This document shows, piece after piece, positions 34,553-43,420 of a stretch of 64,000 nucleotides of DNA. The stretch is from the NCBI RefSeq assembly GCF_042408735.1, contig NZ_JBHOQV010000131.1, positions 8,562 to 72,561 on the forward strand, read 5' to 3'. A program made the position numbers and the translations under genes. Within the stretch, counting starts at the first letter, position 1. Each line of letters begins with the position of its first letter. Below the pieces are notes generated by a model. It did no database searches, had not been told where the DNA came from, and was given only the letters and a program-made list of their open reading frames with translations. This DNA comes from Thermogemmatispora sp042408735. Its GTDB lineage: Bacteria; Chloroflexota; Ktedonobacteria; Ktedonobacterales; Ktedonobacteraceae.

Positions 34553-35497
34553 AGGCTCTAATCATTGATGCAGTTACGCCTCCGGCCACGGTGGCTCCGC
34601 GTTCCCATTCCTCCGGGGTCAGACTTCTGAAGGTCTGCGGGCTATGCTTGCCTGGGGCGTCGACCCGGCCAACGCTGCGCCCTGTCCTCCAGAGCGTGGG
34701 CATGCGTGGGCCTTGCCAGACTGCCTCTCGATGTGCAAGGATACGCTTGCTGGTGAGTGGGAAGAACCCCGGCCGGCGCCGTTCGCTGGAGAATTCCAGG
34801 GAGCCGGTGGTCTACCCGTCGCTGAAGGAAACAGCGGGGGTCGCTCAGCAAGACAAGCGCACTGCCGACTGCACAGGGACGTGTTGGGTCATTGGTCCCA
34901 TTGACTGCCATCAGAGAAGTGGCTCCTTTCTGGTGAGCACCCCAGCCCACCTCTGGTATACCGATCACAGGACAGAGGCCATAAGCTTCGGCCTCCTATC
35001 GGGAGTGCCGCGCTTGCAAGATGGCGCCCATGACAGGCACTACCAGAACTCCCTCCAGGACTGCTTGCTTATTTATCCCCGTGAACTTCCCCACGTTGGA
35101 GATAGTCCTCCAGGTCAGCACGGCGGATTCTCCATTGATTGGCTACGTATGATTATGTGCTCGAATAACACAGATCGAAAAATCTGTCTGCCTGCCTTAG
35201 TAGGAGGAGATTTCCAACTGGTTGACAATGGCTGCTGCCCTGCGTTTCTCTGGCATCATTCCCTCACTGGCCTGGTTGCCTGTCACTTGCAATGGGGGGA
35301 ATGCTCCAGGCTACCGGCTGACCAACGGGCCTGTCTCTTTCTCTTCGAAGTTCTAAGAAAGGGAACGCGCCAGCCTCTCCTCTCTAGGGGATGAGCTGAG
35401 GGCTATCCTGGCTTCTGACAGGCTCTGGCGCCCTGTCTGTCTGGCGCCTGTCCAACGGACCAGCCCTTGTCTTTTAGCAGGAAAGCAAGCAAAGAAT

Positions 35498-35503
35498 TAT
35501 AAT
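35498..35503 (+). promoter_or_regulatory. Candidate -10 box for the two-component operon
   Basis: A consensus TATAAT stands 136 bases before the kinase start, in an AT-rich patch. The best -35 positions (near 35475) are poor. Confidence 0.4.
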
Positions 35504-35638
35504 AAAGGGAAACATCAGGCAGCCTTCAACCTGGGCCTGTACCCTGGGGAGGAACAGAGGCCGTATGCTACTACCAGCTCGGCTGCCCCGTCGGTGGCCT
35601 GGCCCGCGTCGGGCAGAGAGAAAAGGGGTATCTCGATC

Positions 35639-37504
35639 ATGAGGGAGCTACGCCATCCAGGCGACCGCTTTCTACCTTTGCTAGAGCGACCGCGGCGGAG
35701 CTGGCCACGCCTGCTTGTGGATACTGTACTGGCGTTGATCGCCGCTGCCGTGGTCACAGCTATCATCTATGCCTTTGCACTCTATCCGCGCATTCCCAAC
35801 ATTTCTCTGCTCTATCTGCTCGTAGTTCTGGCGCTGGCCAGCACGCGTGGCCTCTATCCTGCAGTGCTGACCTCGGTACTGGCCTTCCTTTTTTTTGACT
35901 ACTTCCTGGTCCAGCCGCTCTACAGCCTGACCGTCAATCGTTTTGAAGAGTGGCTGGCTCTCTTCGTCTTTTTGACCGCGGCCATCATCACCGGGCAGAT
36001 GACCAACGCCCTGCGCAGGCAAGCGGACGAAGCCCGGCGCCGCGAACGGGAGACCCGCATTCTCTACGATCTGGTGCGGGCGGCCAACCATGAGGAGGAC
36101 TTCCAGCGCCAGCTAGCCATTGTCACCCAGGCCGTTGTCCAGGTCTTTGCTCCCTGGGGTGTCTACGACTGTGCGCTCCTCTTGCCGGCGGAGCAGGGCA
36201 GGCTGGAAGTGCTTGCCAGTGCTCGGACGGGGAGGGAGGGTTTCCGGCTTTCGTCTGACGAGCAGGCGACGGCGGCCTGGGTCATGGCCCACGGCCAGGC
36301 CGCCGAGCTACACGATGTCCCCCTCGAGGGACGCGGGCCTTATGCCCGGAGCCTGCGCGCCACCCTGCAGAGTTCGCTGCGTGGCTGGCGCCGGCGGCGC
36401 TATCTTCGCCTGCTGCCTCTCAAGACAGGCGAGCGTGTACTGGGGGTACTCCTGCTCCTTATGGAAGAGGCCGAGTGGCCGCACGTCGGCCGAAGCCGAA
36501 TCTGGAAGCCGCGTCTCAATGGGCCGACGGCTGTTCTGGAAGGGCCTTTCTTTGCAGCCTTTCTTGATCAGGCGGCGGCCATCATCGAGCGCGCCCGTCT
36601 CAGGCGCGAGGGCCTGCAGCTAGAGCTGTTGCGCCAGACCGATGCTCTGCGCACCGCCCTGCTCTCCTCCGTCTCCCACGACTTGCGGACTCCGCTGGCC
36701 TCCATCAAAGCGGCGGCCAGCAGTCTGCTTCAGGAGGACATCGTCTGGGACGAGGAGAGCCGGCGCAGCTTTGCCCTCACCATCGAGCGTGAGGCTGACC
36801 GCCTTAACCGCCTGGTCGAAAACCTGCTTGACATGTCTCGCATCGAGGGCGGTGCTCTTAAGCCCGAGAAGGAGTGGTATCCTCTTGACGAATTGATCCA
36901 CGATGTTCTATTGCAACTCCAGCCGCTGCTACAACAGCGGCAAGTGCGGGTTGAACTTGAAGAAGATTTGCCGCCTGTCCCGGTCGACTACCTGCAGCTC
37001 TGTCAGGTGCTCACCAATCTCATCGAGAACGCTGTGCGCCATACCCCGGCCAGCAGTCCGATTGAGATCGAGGCCAGGCGCCAGGATGGATATGTGCAGG
37101 TCAGTGTGGCCGACCGTGGGCCAGGCATTCCCCCTGCTGATCTGGAGCGCATCTTCGACAAGTTCTACCGCGTCAGACGTGGGGGAGGAGCGGGAGGGGG
37201 AGGTGGGCGGGCTGGCGGCACTGGCCTTGGTCTGGCCGTCTGCAAGGGTCTTGTTGAAGCCCACGGGGGGCGCATCTGGGCCGAGAACCGTCAAGGCGGA
37301 GGCGCCCTCTTCGCCTTTACTCTGCCGCTCGCCAACCAGCCAGGCGTGGCAGCCGAGACCGCCGAGGCCCAGGACCCCACCCTCACGGCGTCCCGCTCCG
37401 TCCAGGCTCCCGCATTGGACCAGGTGTCCCAAGGGCCAGAGGTGGATAGTCCCGCCCAGAGGAGCCAGAGAGAGCAGAGGGAGGAGGAGCAACCGCTTTC
37501 ATGA
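35639..37504 (+). CDS. Sensor histidine kinase, KdpD C-terminal type (DUF4118, GAF, HisKA, HATPase)
   Basis: This is the membrane sensor of a two-component pair. The 621-aa protein has four TM helices of the DUF4118 module (VLALIAAAVVTAIIYAFAL, ISLLYLLVVLALAS, LTSVLAFLFFDYFLV, LALFVFLTAAIITGQ), a GAF-like domain (about 130-300), the phosphoacceptor His347 in SVSHDLRTPLASIKA, the N-box NLIENAVRHTP, DRGPGIP and GTGLGLAVCKGL. It lacks the N-terminal KdpD and USP domains of true KdpD. A Gly-rich stretch (GGGAGGGGGRAGG) is inserted at the ATP-lid. ATG 35639 follows AAAAGGGG. It overlaps the regulator by 4 bp (ATGA). The signal is unknown. Confidence 0.9.
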   Translation: MRELRHPGDRFLPLLERPRRSWPRLLVDTVLALIAAAVVTAIIYAFALYPRIPNISLLYLLVVLALASTRGLYPAVLTSVLAFLFFDYFLVQPLYSLTVNRFEEWLALFVFLTAAIITGQMTNALRRQADEARRRERETRILYDLVRAANHEEDFQRQLAIVTQAVVQVFAPWGVYDCALLLPAEQGRLEVLASARTGREGFRLSSDEQATAAWVMAHGQAAELHDVPLEGRGPYARSLRATLQSSLRGWRRRRYLRLLPLKTGERVLGVLLLLMEEAEWPHVGRSRIWKPRLNGPTAVLEGPFFAAFLDQAAAIIERARLRREGLQLELLRQTDALRTALLSSVSHDLRTPLASIKAAASSLLQEDIVWDEESRRSFALTIEREADRLNRLVENLLDMSRIEGGALKPEKEWYPLDELIHDVLLQLQPLLQQRQVRVELEEDLPPVPVDYLQLCQVLTNLIENAVRHTPASSPIEIEARRQDGYVQVSVADRGPGIPPADLERIFDKFYRVRRGGGAGGGGGRAGGTGLGLAVCKGLVEAHGGRIWAENRQGGGALFAFTLPLANQPGVAAETAEAQDPTLTASRSVQAPALDQVSQGPEVDSPAQRSQREQREEEQPLS

Positions 37505-38274
37505 ACACAGGAGGGGCACGCATTCTAGTCGTCGACGACGAAATCGAGATCGTCCGCGCGCTCCAGCGCAGTCTCAGCGCCTACGGCTACGAAGTGTATG
37601 CGGCCAGCAGTGGCGAGGAGGCACTGGAGGCACTCGGTCACTTCCGTCCCGATGTCATGCTGCTCGATCTCGGCCTGCCAGGCATCAGCGGACTGGAGGT
37701 CTGCAAGCGCGTACGCGCCCACTCAAACCTGCCGATCATTGTCCTCTCTGTCAAGGACAGCGAGCGCGATAAAGTGCTGGCGCTTGATCTGGGGGCCGAT
37801 GATTACGTCGCCAAGCCGTTCGGCATGAACGAGGTGTTGGCGCGCATCCGCGTGGCCCTGCGCCATGCGGCACCGCTGCAGGGAGGAACAGCAGCTATCT
37901 TCGAGGCCGGCCCCCTGCGCATCGACTTCGCGCGCCGGCTGGTGCAGCTCAATGGCAAGGAAGTCAAGCTCACGCCAACGGAATACGAGCTACTCAAAGT
38001 CCTGGTGCAGAACCGGGGCAAGATCATGACGCGCCAGATGCTCTTGACGCGCGTCTGGGGCAGTGGCTATGGCGGAGAGGCTCACTACTTGCACGTCTAC
38101 ATCGGGCAGCTACGCCGGAAGATCGAGCCGGATCCGGCCCATCCTCGCTTTATCCTCACCATTTCTGGTGTCGGCTACCGTTTTTCGGCTGAAGAAGAGA
38201 CGGAAAAGAGGGCAACGGACCAGGATCTACACGGTCCGTCTCAGGAGCGGGGACCTGCTTCTGCTTCAGAGTGA
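37501..38274 (+). CDS. OmpR/KdpE-family response regulator
   Basis: This is the DNA-binding partner of the upstream kinase. The 257-aa protein has a receiver domain with acidic pocket DD12-13, phosphoacceptor Asp56 (VMLLDLGLPG) and Lys about 105 (YVAKPFG), then a winged-helix output domain (LTPTEYELLKVLVQNRGKIMTRQMLLTRVWG, HYLHVYIGQLRRKIEPDP, GVGYRF). The tail of about 25 residues is charged and variable. The ATG lies within the stop of the kinase gene. No kdpFABC or other obvious target is adjacent, so regulation of potassium uptake should not be assumed. Confidence 0.93.
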   Translation: MNTGGARILVVDDEIEIVRALQRSLSAYGYEVYAASSGEEALEALGHFRPDVMLLDLGLPGISGLEVCKRVRAHSNLPIIVLSVKDSERDKVLALDLGADDYVAKPFGMNEVLARIRVALRHAAPLQGGTAAIFEAGPLRIDFARRLVQLNGKEVKLTPTEYELLKVLVQNRGKIMTRQMLLTRVWGSGYGGEAHYLHVYIGQLRRKIEPDPAHPRFILTISGVGYRFSAEEETEKRATDQDLHGPSQERGPASASE

Positions 38275-39287
38275 GGCCCGGAAAGAGGGAGCGAGACGGA
38301 GCAGCACCCCCGAGCGTAGATAGCTCTAGTCAACGCCCCCCGGCTCAAGCCAGCGGCCTGCCCGCAGCCGGCAGTCTGGTCGGCCCGGGCTTGCGGGCGG
38401 GTTGACCGCAGCCCACTGCCCCGTACCGCGGGACAGTCGAGCTGCCCTGGCTGGGTGGACCCGCTCCCCCCGCGCGAGGTGAGGCGAAGGCGTTGCTGCC
38501 CGCTGGTCAGTGCCGTCGGCCGCATGAGGAGCAGGATACCACCAGAGAGACGGCTGTGTCAGTGCGGAGCGCCAGGAGGAAGGCGGCTTCCTCCCCTGGC
38601 CGAAGCCAGGGTCCCCAGCGTCGGGCCTGCCCTTGTCGCGTAGAGAGGCAGGCCCAGGGAGAGAAGGAGCGCCCCGTGAGATTGAGTCTCTGCTCCTGCC
38701 CGATCAGCCCATATGCCGATGAAGCTCAACCCAGGCGGCTGCTCCTATGCCTCGCGAAGCCGCCCCACAAGCGTTTTTCTTCCCACCCCGCTGTGCCATT
38801 GACCAACGGGCTTCCGGCAGACTCGCGGCAAGCGACCCAAGAGGCAGGCCAACGGCTCAAGCCCTGGCCTGGGAGAGTCGCATCCGTCGCGAAGCCGAGC
38901 CGGCCTTCGTGCAATCCCCAGAAACAGCGCTCCCTCAATCCCTGTCTGCTCGTTCGGCAGCAGCCCTGACCCTCTACCTTTCGGCTTGGCCTGCCTTTCC
39001 CTGATCAAGGGTAGGCGAGGCAAGGCAGCAGCAGGACTGAGATCGCCTGAGTTCAGCGCGGGCTGGCCTGCCATCAGCTTACCGCGGTCTGAGGCAGGAC
39101 CCGCCTGTCTGGCGCCCGGGCCAGGCCTGACCTGGTCAGAGCGATCCCGGGCGCAGCCTCTTTTCTGCCAGCAAGCGTGGTTCGAGGGGAAAGTCGCCAG
39201 ATTGCAAGGTGGGCAGGCCGAGAGCGATCCCTCATCTGGGGAACCAGGGGGCCGGGCCGGCTCAGCTTCAGGGCCGCAGAGTCCTCT
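38275..39287. other. 1-kb region without a supported gene
   Basis: Only short ORFs with Arg/Pro/Ser-rich compositions are present, none with a good ribosome site or motif. No RNA gene was recognised. It lies between the end of the two-component operon and the end of a convergent secreted-protein gene. Confidence 0.5.
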
Positions 39288-39758
39288 TTAGATGCTTACC
39301 CAGATCAAGGGCCAGAAATTCTGGACGCTTCCCTGCACGTAGTAGCCATCGTTGGCCTTTTGCAGCAGGAAGGAATAGTAACCGGCCCCGCCGGTCACAG
39401 TCACTGTTCCTCCGGCCTCCGGCAGCCAGACCGTTCCAATAGGCACATCGTTGAGGTAGAGGGTCAGCATCATGGCATAGCCGGGGCGATAGTTGTAGGA
39501 AGTAAAGACCCACTGATGCGTCCCAGCGTCCAGATAGTACTCGTCGCTGCGGGTCACGAAAGCGAAGCTGTAGCCGAAGCTGTAGCGCTGATCGGGGCTG
39601 TTATAGTAGAAGCGCGAACGCAGGACAGGCAGCTGCGCCCGCGCCGTCGCGGCTGGCTTGTGGGCCTGGGCAGCGGCCTGGGCCTGAGCCGGCGACAACA
39701 GCCAGCAGGAGACAACCATCATCAGGGCAACACTCAAGGCAAGAAACCAGCGTTTCAT
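39288..39758 (-). CDS. Secreted protein of unknown function
   Basis: A 156-aa exported protein. The signal peptide MKRWFLALSVALMMVVSCWLLSPAQAQAA is clear. The mature part is Tyr/aromatic-rich with beta-strand character (RFYYNSPDQRYSFGYSFAF, YYLDAGTHQWVFTSYNY, LTLYLNDVPIGTVWLPEAGG, GGAGYYSFLLQKANDGYY) and has no cysteine pair or catalytic motif. ATG 39758 has AAGGAG eight bases upstream; the frame is open to 39857. It follows a large palindrome and a TATAAT box. No family was recognised. Confidence 0.75.
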   Translation of the reverse strand: MKRWFLALSVALMMVVSCWLLSPAQAQAAAQAHKPAATARAQLPVLRSRFYYNSPDQRYSFGYSFAFVTRSDEYYLDAGTHQWVFTSYNYRPGYAMMLTLYLNDVPIGTVWLPEAGGTVTVTGGAGYYSFLLQKANDGYYVQGSVQNFWPLIWVSI

Positions 39759-39845
39759 CAACAGCACTCCTTTCCAGCATTCCCAGCTAGCTTGCGGTAT
39801 CTGCCAGAGCTTGTAGCCCCTGCTGAGCAGAGAACTACTAGTATA

Positions 39846-39851
39846 ATTATA
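39846..39851 (-). promoter_or_regulatory. Candidate -10 box for the secreted-protein gene
   Basis: TATAAT on the minus strand, 88 bases upstream of the ATG. A -35 at normal spacing would fall in the edge of the 48-bp palindrome, which could therefore act on this promoter. Confidence 0.45.
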
Positions 39852-39868
39852 GCACATTTAGGCAAAAA

Positions 39869-39916
39869 TATTAATATAAATGCATCTATCTTTAGATAGA
39901 TGCATTTATATTAATA
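39869..39916. repeat. 48-bp perfect AT-rich palindrome
   Basis: A 23-base arm (39869-39891) is the exact reverse complement of 39894-39916, separated by two Ts. It is almost entirely A/T in a GC-rich genome. On the minus strand it is followed by a run of five Ts, so it fits an intrinsic terminator for the universal stress protein operon. Its perfection and its position by the next promoter also allow an operator, cruciform or miniature-element origin. Confidence 0.9.
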
Positions 39917-39948
39917 GCGGATTGAAGGCTGGCGTGGAAGAGGGACAC

Positions 39949-40665
39949 TCAGCCTCTGGTGCTGCTCAGCTCCTGAGTAGTTTCTCCCTCGGAGCTGGTG
40001 CTTTCGGTCGAGGAGGGCCTGCCAGCCTTGGGGAGCGAGATAAGCTGCTCTGCTTCTGGCCCGCGTTGGAGGGGGAGGCGTGCCCCACTGAGTACCAGCA
40101 CCTCGCAAGGTGCGTGCTTGAGAACATACTCGACCGCGGGGTCGATCTGCTGCAAGCTGCCGCGCACCCGCACGGGGCAGTTGGCTACAATGATCAGGTC
40201 GGCAGCGCTCTGCACGGCCTCTTGGACTATCGCCGGACCGGCCTGTCGCGCTTTCAGCACTCGTACTGTCAGAGTGGAAGGAGTCTGGCGTGCCACCGAG
40301 TGTGCTCGCTCTACCAGAGACTGGACACGCTCCTCCTCTTCCCCCAGGGTAGCATCCAGAGGTAGCATAAATGGCACCTCAATGACGGCCACTGCCCAGA
40401 CGTTCCCATTGCGGTGGCGCGCCATTTGGAGGGCCAGGGCCAGCGCGCGATCGCTCTCTTCACTGCAGTGCAAGAGCGGCACCAGGATACGAGTCATCTT
40501 ATTGAGTGAGCGCACGGCTCGGCTGGCCGTACGGCTCAGCTCGCTCTCCTGGGGCAAATGCAACATCCAGCCCAGCACCCCGATGATCGAGGCCGCGAAC
40601 AGGAGAGCGATCGCCACGCCGGCGGGAGTAATCAAGAGCGGATTCGTGGCCGCTGCCGAGATCAT
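39949..40665 (-). CDS. Universal stress protein with N-terminal membrane anchor
   Basis: A 238-aa protein. Residues about 12-35 form a TM helix (ITPAGVAIALLFAASIIGVLGW). The rest is a UspA fold: MTRILVPLLHCSEESDRALALALQMA, NVWAVAVIEVPF, a linker helix, VQEAVQSAADLIIVANCPVRVRG and VEYVLKHAPCEVLVL. The ATP-binding G-2x-G-9x-G(S/T) pattern appears altered, so nucleotide binding is uncertain. The tail is Ser/Thr/Glu-rich. The start overlaps the stop of the upstream gene (ATGA). It is the last gene of a three-gene operon with an APC permease and may regulate that transporter. Confidence 0.8.
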   Translation of the reverse strand: MISAAATNPLLITPAGVAIALLFAASIIGVLGWMLHLPQESELSRTASRAVRSLNKMTRILVPLLHCSEESDRALALALQMARHRNGNVWAVAVIEVPFMLPLDATLGEEEERVQSLVERAHSVARQTPSTLTVRVLKARQAGPAIVQEAVQSAADLIIVANCPVRVRGSLQQIDPAVEYVLKHAPCEVLVLSGARLPLQRGPEAEQLISLPKAGRPSSTESTSSEGETTQELSSTRG

Positions 40666-40961
40666 CGTCCTCCTCCCTTGCGTTGGCGGGCGTGAGCCAG
40701 GTGCCAGGGTGGCAGTAGCTGGAGGCGCACCAGGCCCAGCGACACAAAGGCCAGGCCCAGGAGCATCAGCGTCCAGGCCTGCCAGCCCAGCCAGAGCGCT
40801 CGCAGACTAATGATCATTCCCAAAGGAATAATGAGAACACTCACCACCTGGCGATAGCGTCCTCGCCAGGTAGCGCTGGTTCCTTTTCCTCCAGGGTGTT
40901 CCTCAAGAGGCTGATTGCACTCAACCTGCTCTTGAAGCTCCTCGCGGAGGCGCCTACTCAT
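40662..40961 (-). CDS. Small membrane protein with two TM helices
   Basis: A 99-aa protein of unknown function. After a charged N-terminus (MSRRLREELQEQVECN) there are two TM segments (YRQVVSVLIIPLGMIISLRALWLG-like and AWTLMLLGLAFVSLGLVRLQL), then a basic His-rich tail. It overlaps the permease gene upstream and the stress protein downstream by 4 bp each, so all three are translationally coupled. It may be an accessory subunit of the permease. Confidence 0.7.
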   Translation of the reverse strand: MSRRLREELQEQVECNQPLEEHPGGKGTSATWRGRYRQVVSVLIIPLGMIISLRALWLGWQAWTLMLLGLAFVSLGLVRLQLLPPWHLAHARQRKGGGR

Positions 40962-42724
40962 AGCTCCCTCCTTTGGTCCTCTTCGCGGGCGATTGGTGTG
41001 CTTCGGCGATCGTTGTCTCGGCTCCCCGGTTGCGGACCTGACTGGGGACCTGGTACCGGCACGGCAACCACGCGAGCAGCAGGGGTTGTCGGGCGAGGGC
41101 GTGGCTCCTCCCCAGAGAGATGGCGTTTGCGAGCCAGATTCTCCTGCAGCTCCTCAACCAGGTCATACTCCTCGGCATCGGCATAGACGGCCAGTTGCTC
41201 CTGGGGCCAGTCGCGCGGCACGCTCCCGAAGACCGGTAGGCCCGAACGCTTGCGGTGCCAGACATAGATGAGCAGGCCCAGCAGCAGCCAGCCCGGTCCG
41301 GCTAGCCGTCCGATAGCGTGCGTCAGGACCACCATCACTAGCATACTACTGATCCCCAGCAGGCCCAATATGCCCACCACCGGCAGCAAGCGGCTCTCTC
41401 CGTCCTTCCCGCGGAAGCGGATGTTCAAGGGCACCTTAAACGGTCGCGGTGTCCAGGGATCAACAAAGCGCAGCACCAGCAGGGAGATGAAGACCAGGAT
41501 GTAGGCCGTCGCTGCGCCAAAGGCATACATATTGCCCAGCACATCGTAGGCGTTGGGTGAAAGGCCGGCCAGCCACAGCTCCAGCAGAGCAAAGCCAGAG
41601 AAGACCACCAGCGTGCGCACTGGCGTGCGGAACTTCGGATGCACCCGCGCCAATTGGCGTGGCAGCAGGTCGTAACGTGCCATAGAATAGGTAATACGCG
41701 AAGATCCGAAGACGCCCGCGTTTGAGGAGATCAGCACCAGCGTTGCCCCCAGTAGGGCGACGTAGGGGCCGGCGACCAGGCCGAGGAAAGGAATATGGCT
41801 GGCGAGCCAGGCGATCGGGTCGCCGTTATGTTCGGCGAAAGATTGCCAGGGCAGCATGGCCAGTCCCAGATTCGAGAAGGCCAGGGCGTAGATGAGTACC
41901 GTCAGAATCAGAGCGAGCGAGGTGCGTGGCACCACCTTGCCGGGCCGGATCGTCTCCTGGCTCGCCTGACTGATGGACTCCAGGCCCACGAAGGAGATGA
42001 TCGCCAGCGAGGCCCCATAAGCCAGATGATAGGGGTCAGGCCAGGACTGAGTCATCTGTCGCAGCAAGAGCTGCGGGTCAAACGCGAACAGAAAGCCGAA
42101 AAAGAGAATCGTCGACTCGCTGATCACATCCAGGGCGCCCAGGACCTCATTGAAGCGGGAGGACTCGCGCACCCCGATGATATTCAGGATGGTCAACAGA
42201 ACCACGAAGATCGTCGCTTCGAGAATCAGCCACGGTTGCACACCGGGCAGGGTCAGGCCAGCCAGGTGCACATCGACGCGCGCGTTCAGAGCTGGCAAGA
42301 AGAAATTGATGTAGCCAGCGGAAGCCAGGGCGAAGAGCGAGATATCGATTGTGAAATCCAGCAGCACGGCCCAGCCGGCCACAAAGCCCCAGAAGTCGCC
42401 CAGACCGCGCAGCACGTAGAACTGACCGCCGCCGGCCATCGGGTAGGCGGCGGCCAGCTCGGTGTAGGCCAGACCGACCATCACATAGACCAGGCCGGCG
42501 AATAGAAAGGCCACGTTCGTTGCGCCCTGGGCCGCCGCCATGACGATGCCCAGCGCCACGTAGACATCGGCTCCCACATCGGCATAGCCCCAGGTATAGG
42601 AACCCCAGACCCCCACCGCGCGCCTGAGTCCCGGCCCGTGGCTCTCCTGGGCAACCGTGGGAGCCTCTTGCACATCGGCCTCAGCAGAAGCGAGCGCCGC
42701 TCGCGCTGACTGATTGCCGAGCAT
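40958..42724 (-). CDS. APC superfamily amino acid permease
   Basis: A 588-aa transporter with about 12 TM helices. The N-terminal half has GVWGSYTWGYADVGADVYVALGIV, the unwound-helix type start of APC carriers, then YTELAAAYPMAGGGQFYVLRGLGDFWGFVAGW and SFVGLESISQASQETIRPGKVVPR, all typical of the family. The last 100 residues form a cytoplasmic tail (HRKRSGLPVFGSVPRDW..., then Pro/Arg-rich). It probably imports an amino acid or a related amine; the substrate is unknown. ATG 42724 has GGAGG eight bases upstream. It is the first gene of the operon with the two-TM protein and universal stress protein. Confidence 0.9.
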   Translation of the reverse strand: MLGNQSARAALASAEADVQEAPTVAQESHGPGLRRAVGVWGSYTWGYADVGADVYVALGIVMAAAQGATNVAFLFAGLVYVMVGLAYTELAAAYPMAGGGQFYVLRGLGDFWGFVAGWAVLLDFTIDISLFALASAGYINFFLPALNARVDVHLAGLTLPGVQPWLILEATIFVVLLTILNIIGVRESSRFNEVLGALDVISESTILFFGFLFAFDPQLLLRQMTQSWPDPYHLAYGASLAIISFVGLESISQASQETIRPGKVVPRTSLALILTVLIYALAFSNLGLAMLPWQSFAEHNGDPIAWLASHIPFLGLVAGPYVALLGATLVLISSNAGVFGSSRITYSMARYDLLPRQLARVHPKFRTPVRTLVVFSGFALLELWLAGLSPNAYDVLGNMYAFGAATAYILVFISLLVLRFVDPWTPRPFKVPLNIRFRGKDGESRLLPVVGILGLLGISSMLVMVVLTHAIGRLAGPGWLLLGLLIYVWHRKRSGLPVFGSVPRDWPQEQLAVYADAEEYDLVEELQENLARKRHLSGEEPRPRPTTPAARVVAVPVPGPQSGPQPGSRDNDRRSTPIAREEDQRREL

Positions 42725-43420
42725 GAGACTTCCCTCCTTCTCTGCAAGGCGGGACCGCTGTCTCCCCTCTTTCCTCGCTTCCTCCTTCGCACTTTCTCTG
42801 TCGTCCCGCTGCCGGCTGGCGCTGGGACGGGAAGGACGCAGGGAGGTGAATGGGGACCCCGCGGCACCGCTCTGTGAGCGTTATCCTCATTATAGAAGCG
42901 GCTGCCTCAAGGAAGGCTCAAGAAAAGGCAGAGCCTGCTCAAAAGCTGCTCAAGATGCCCTGCTTCCGTGGGGAGGTCTGTCTACTGCCGTTGCCCTTGC
43001 GCTTTCTTTCTCTAGAAGATAGAATAGGATAGGTTCCACACGTTTTCCTGGTGAGTGGGCGTCTGGAGAACCCCAGGCCCGTAGCTGCCTGGCCAGCGCG
43101 GCCCAGCGCTACGGCGCGCCAGCGGGTTCCTGCCCGTTGCCAGCCAGAGCCAGTCAGACAGGCAGAGCATCAGCGGCGGCAACGCAGCGGCTGCCTCCCA
43201 GCGGACCGGCTGCCCCTAGCGGCGCGGCGGCCACGCTCCTGCGCGGAGCGGAGCCAGGCTGGCGCCTTTCGTCATTGCCCAGGGTACACCTGCTCAACGA
43301 AAGGCCTCCTTGCCGGATCCGGGCAGGTGCGAGGGAGAGGGCAGAGCGCCGGAGCACCGAACGCGCCGGAGGCGCAGAGCGCACACGTAACCACCCCCGA
43401 GAAAGGTAGCTTAGAGCGGA
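42725..43420. other. Divergent intergenic region between the APC permease and MoxR genes
   Basis: No gene is supported in these 696 bases. An ATTATA at 42889-42894 gives TATAAT on the minus strand, a possible -10 for the permease. A plus-strand promoter candidate is listed separately. The last 390 bases would be the MoxR leader and contain a repeated GCGCCGGAG near 43345-43375. Confidence 0.5.
42997..43025 (+). promoter_or_regulatory. Candidate promoter of the MoxR-VWA operon
   Basis: TTGCGC (42997-43002), a 17-base spacer and TAGAAT (43020-43025). The leader would be about 390 bases long. Confidence 0.4.

Larger units (their letters stand above)
34489..35638. other. 1.15-kb region without a supported gene
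   Basis: It holds a two-level hairpin close to the TnpB fragment (34511-34552), a small ACAGAT-N6-ATCTGT hairpin at 35170-35187, and a TATAAT box before the histidine kinase. A 303-codon ORF on the plus strand (34483-35394) has no ribosome site, no domain and a Cys/Arg/Pro-rich composition. Confidence 0.5.

Noticed and set aside
34483..35394. 303-codon open frame on the plus strand
   Set aside because: It has no ribosome site, domain or plausible composition, and overlaps the TnpB hairpin region. Long open frames by chance are common in GC-rich DNA.
35639..38274. True KdpDE potassium-uptake system
   Set aside because: The kinase lacks the KdpD and Usp N-terminal domains and no kdpFABC genes are adjacent.
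38275..39287. Decayed transposase in the gene-free kilobase after the response regulator
   Set aside because: A Cys-containing ORF (CQCGAPGG) was inspected, but no spacing or following motif fits TnpB.
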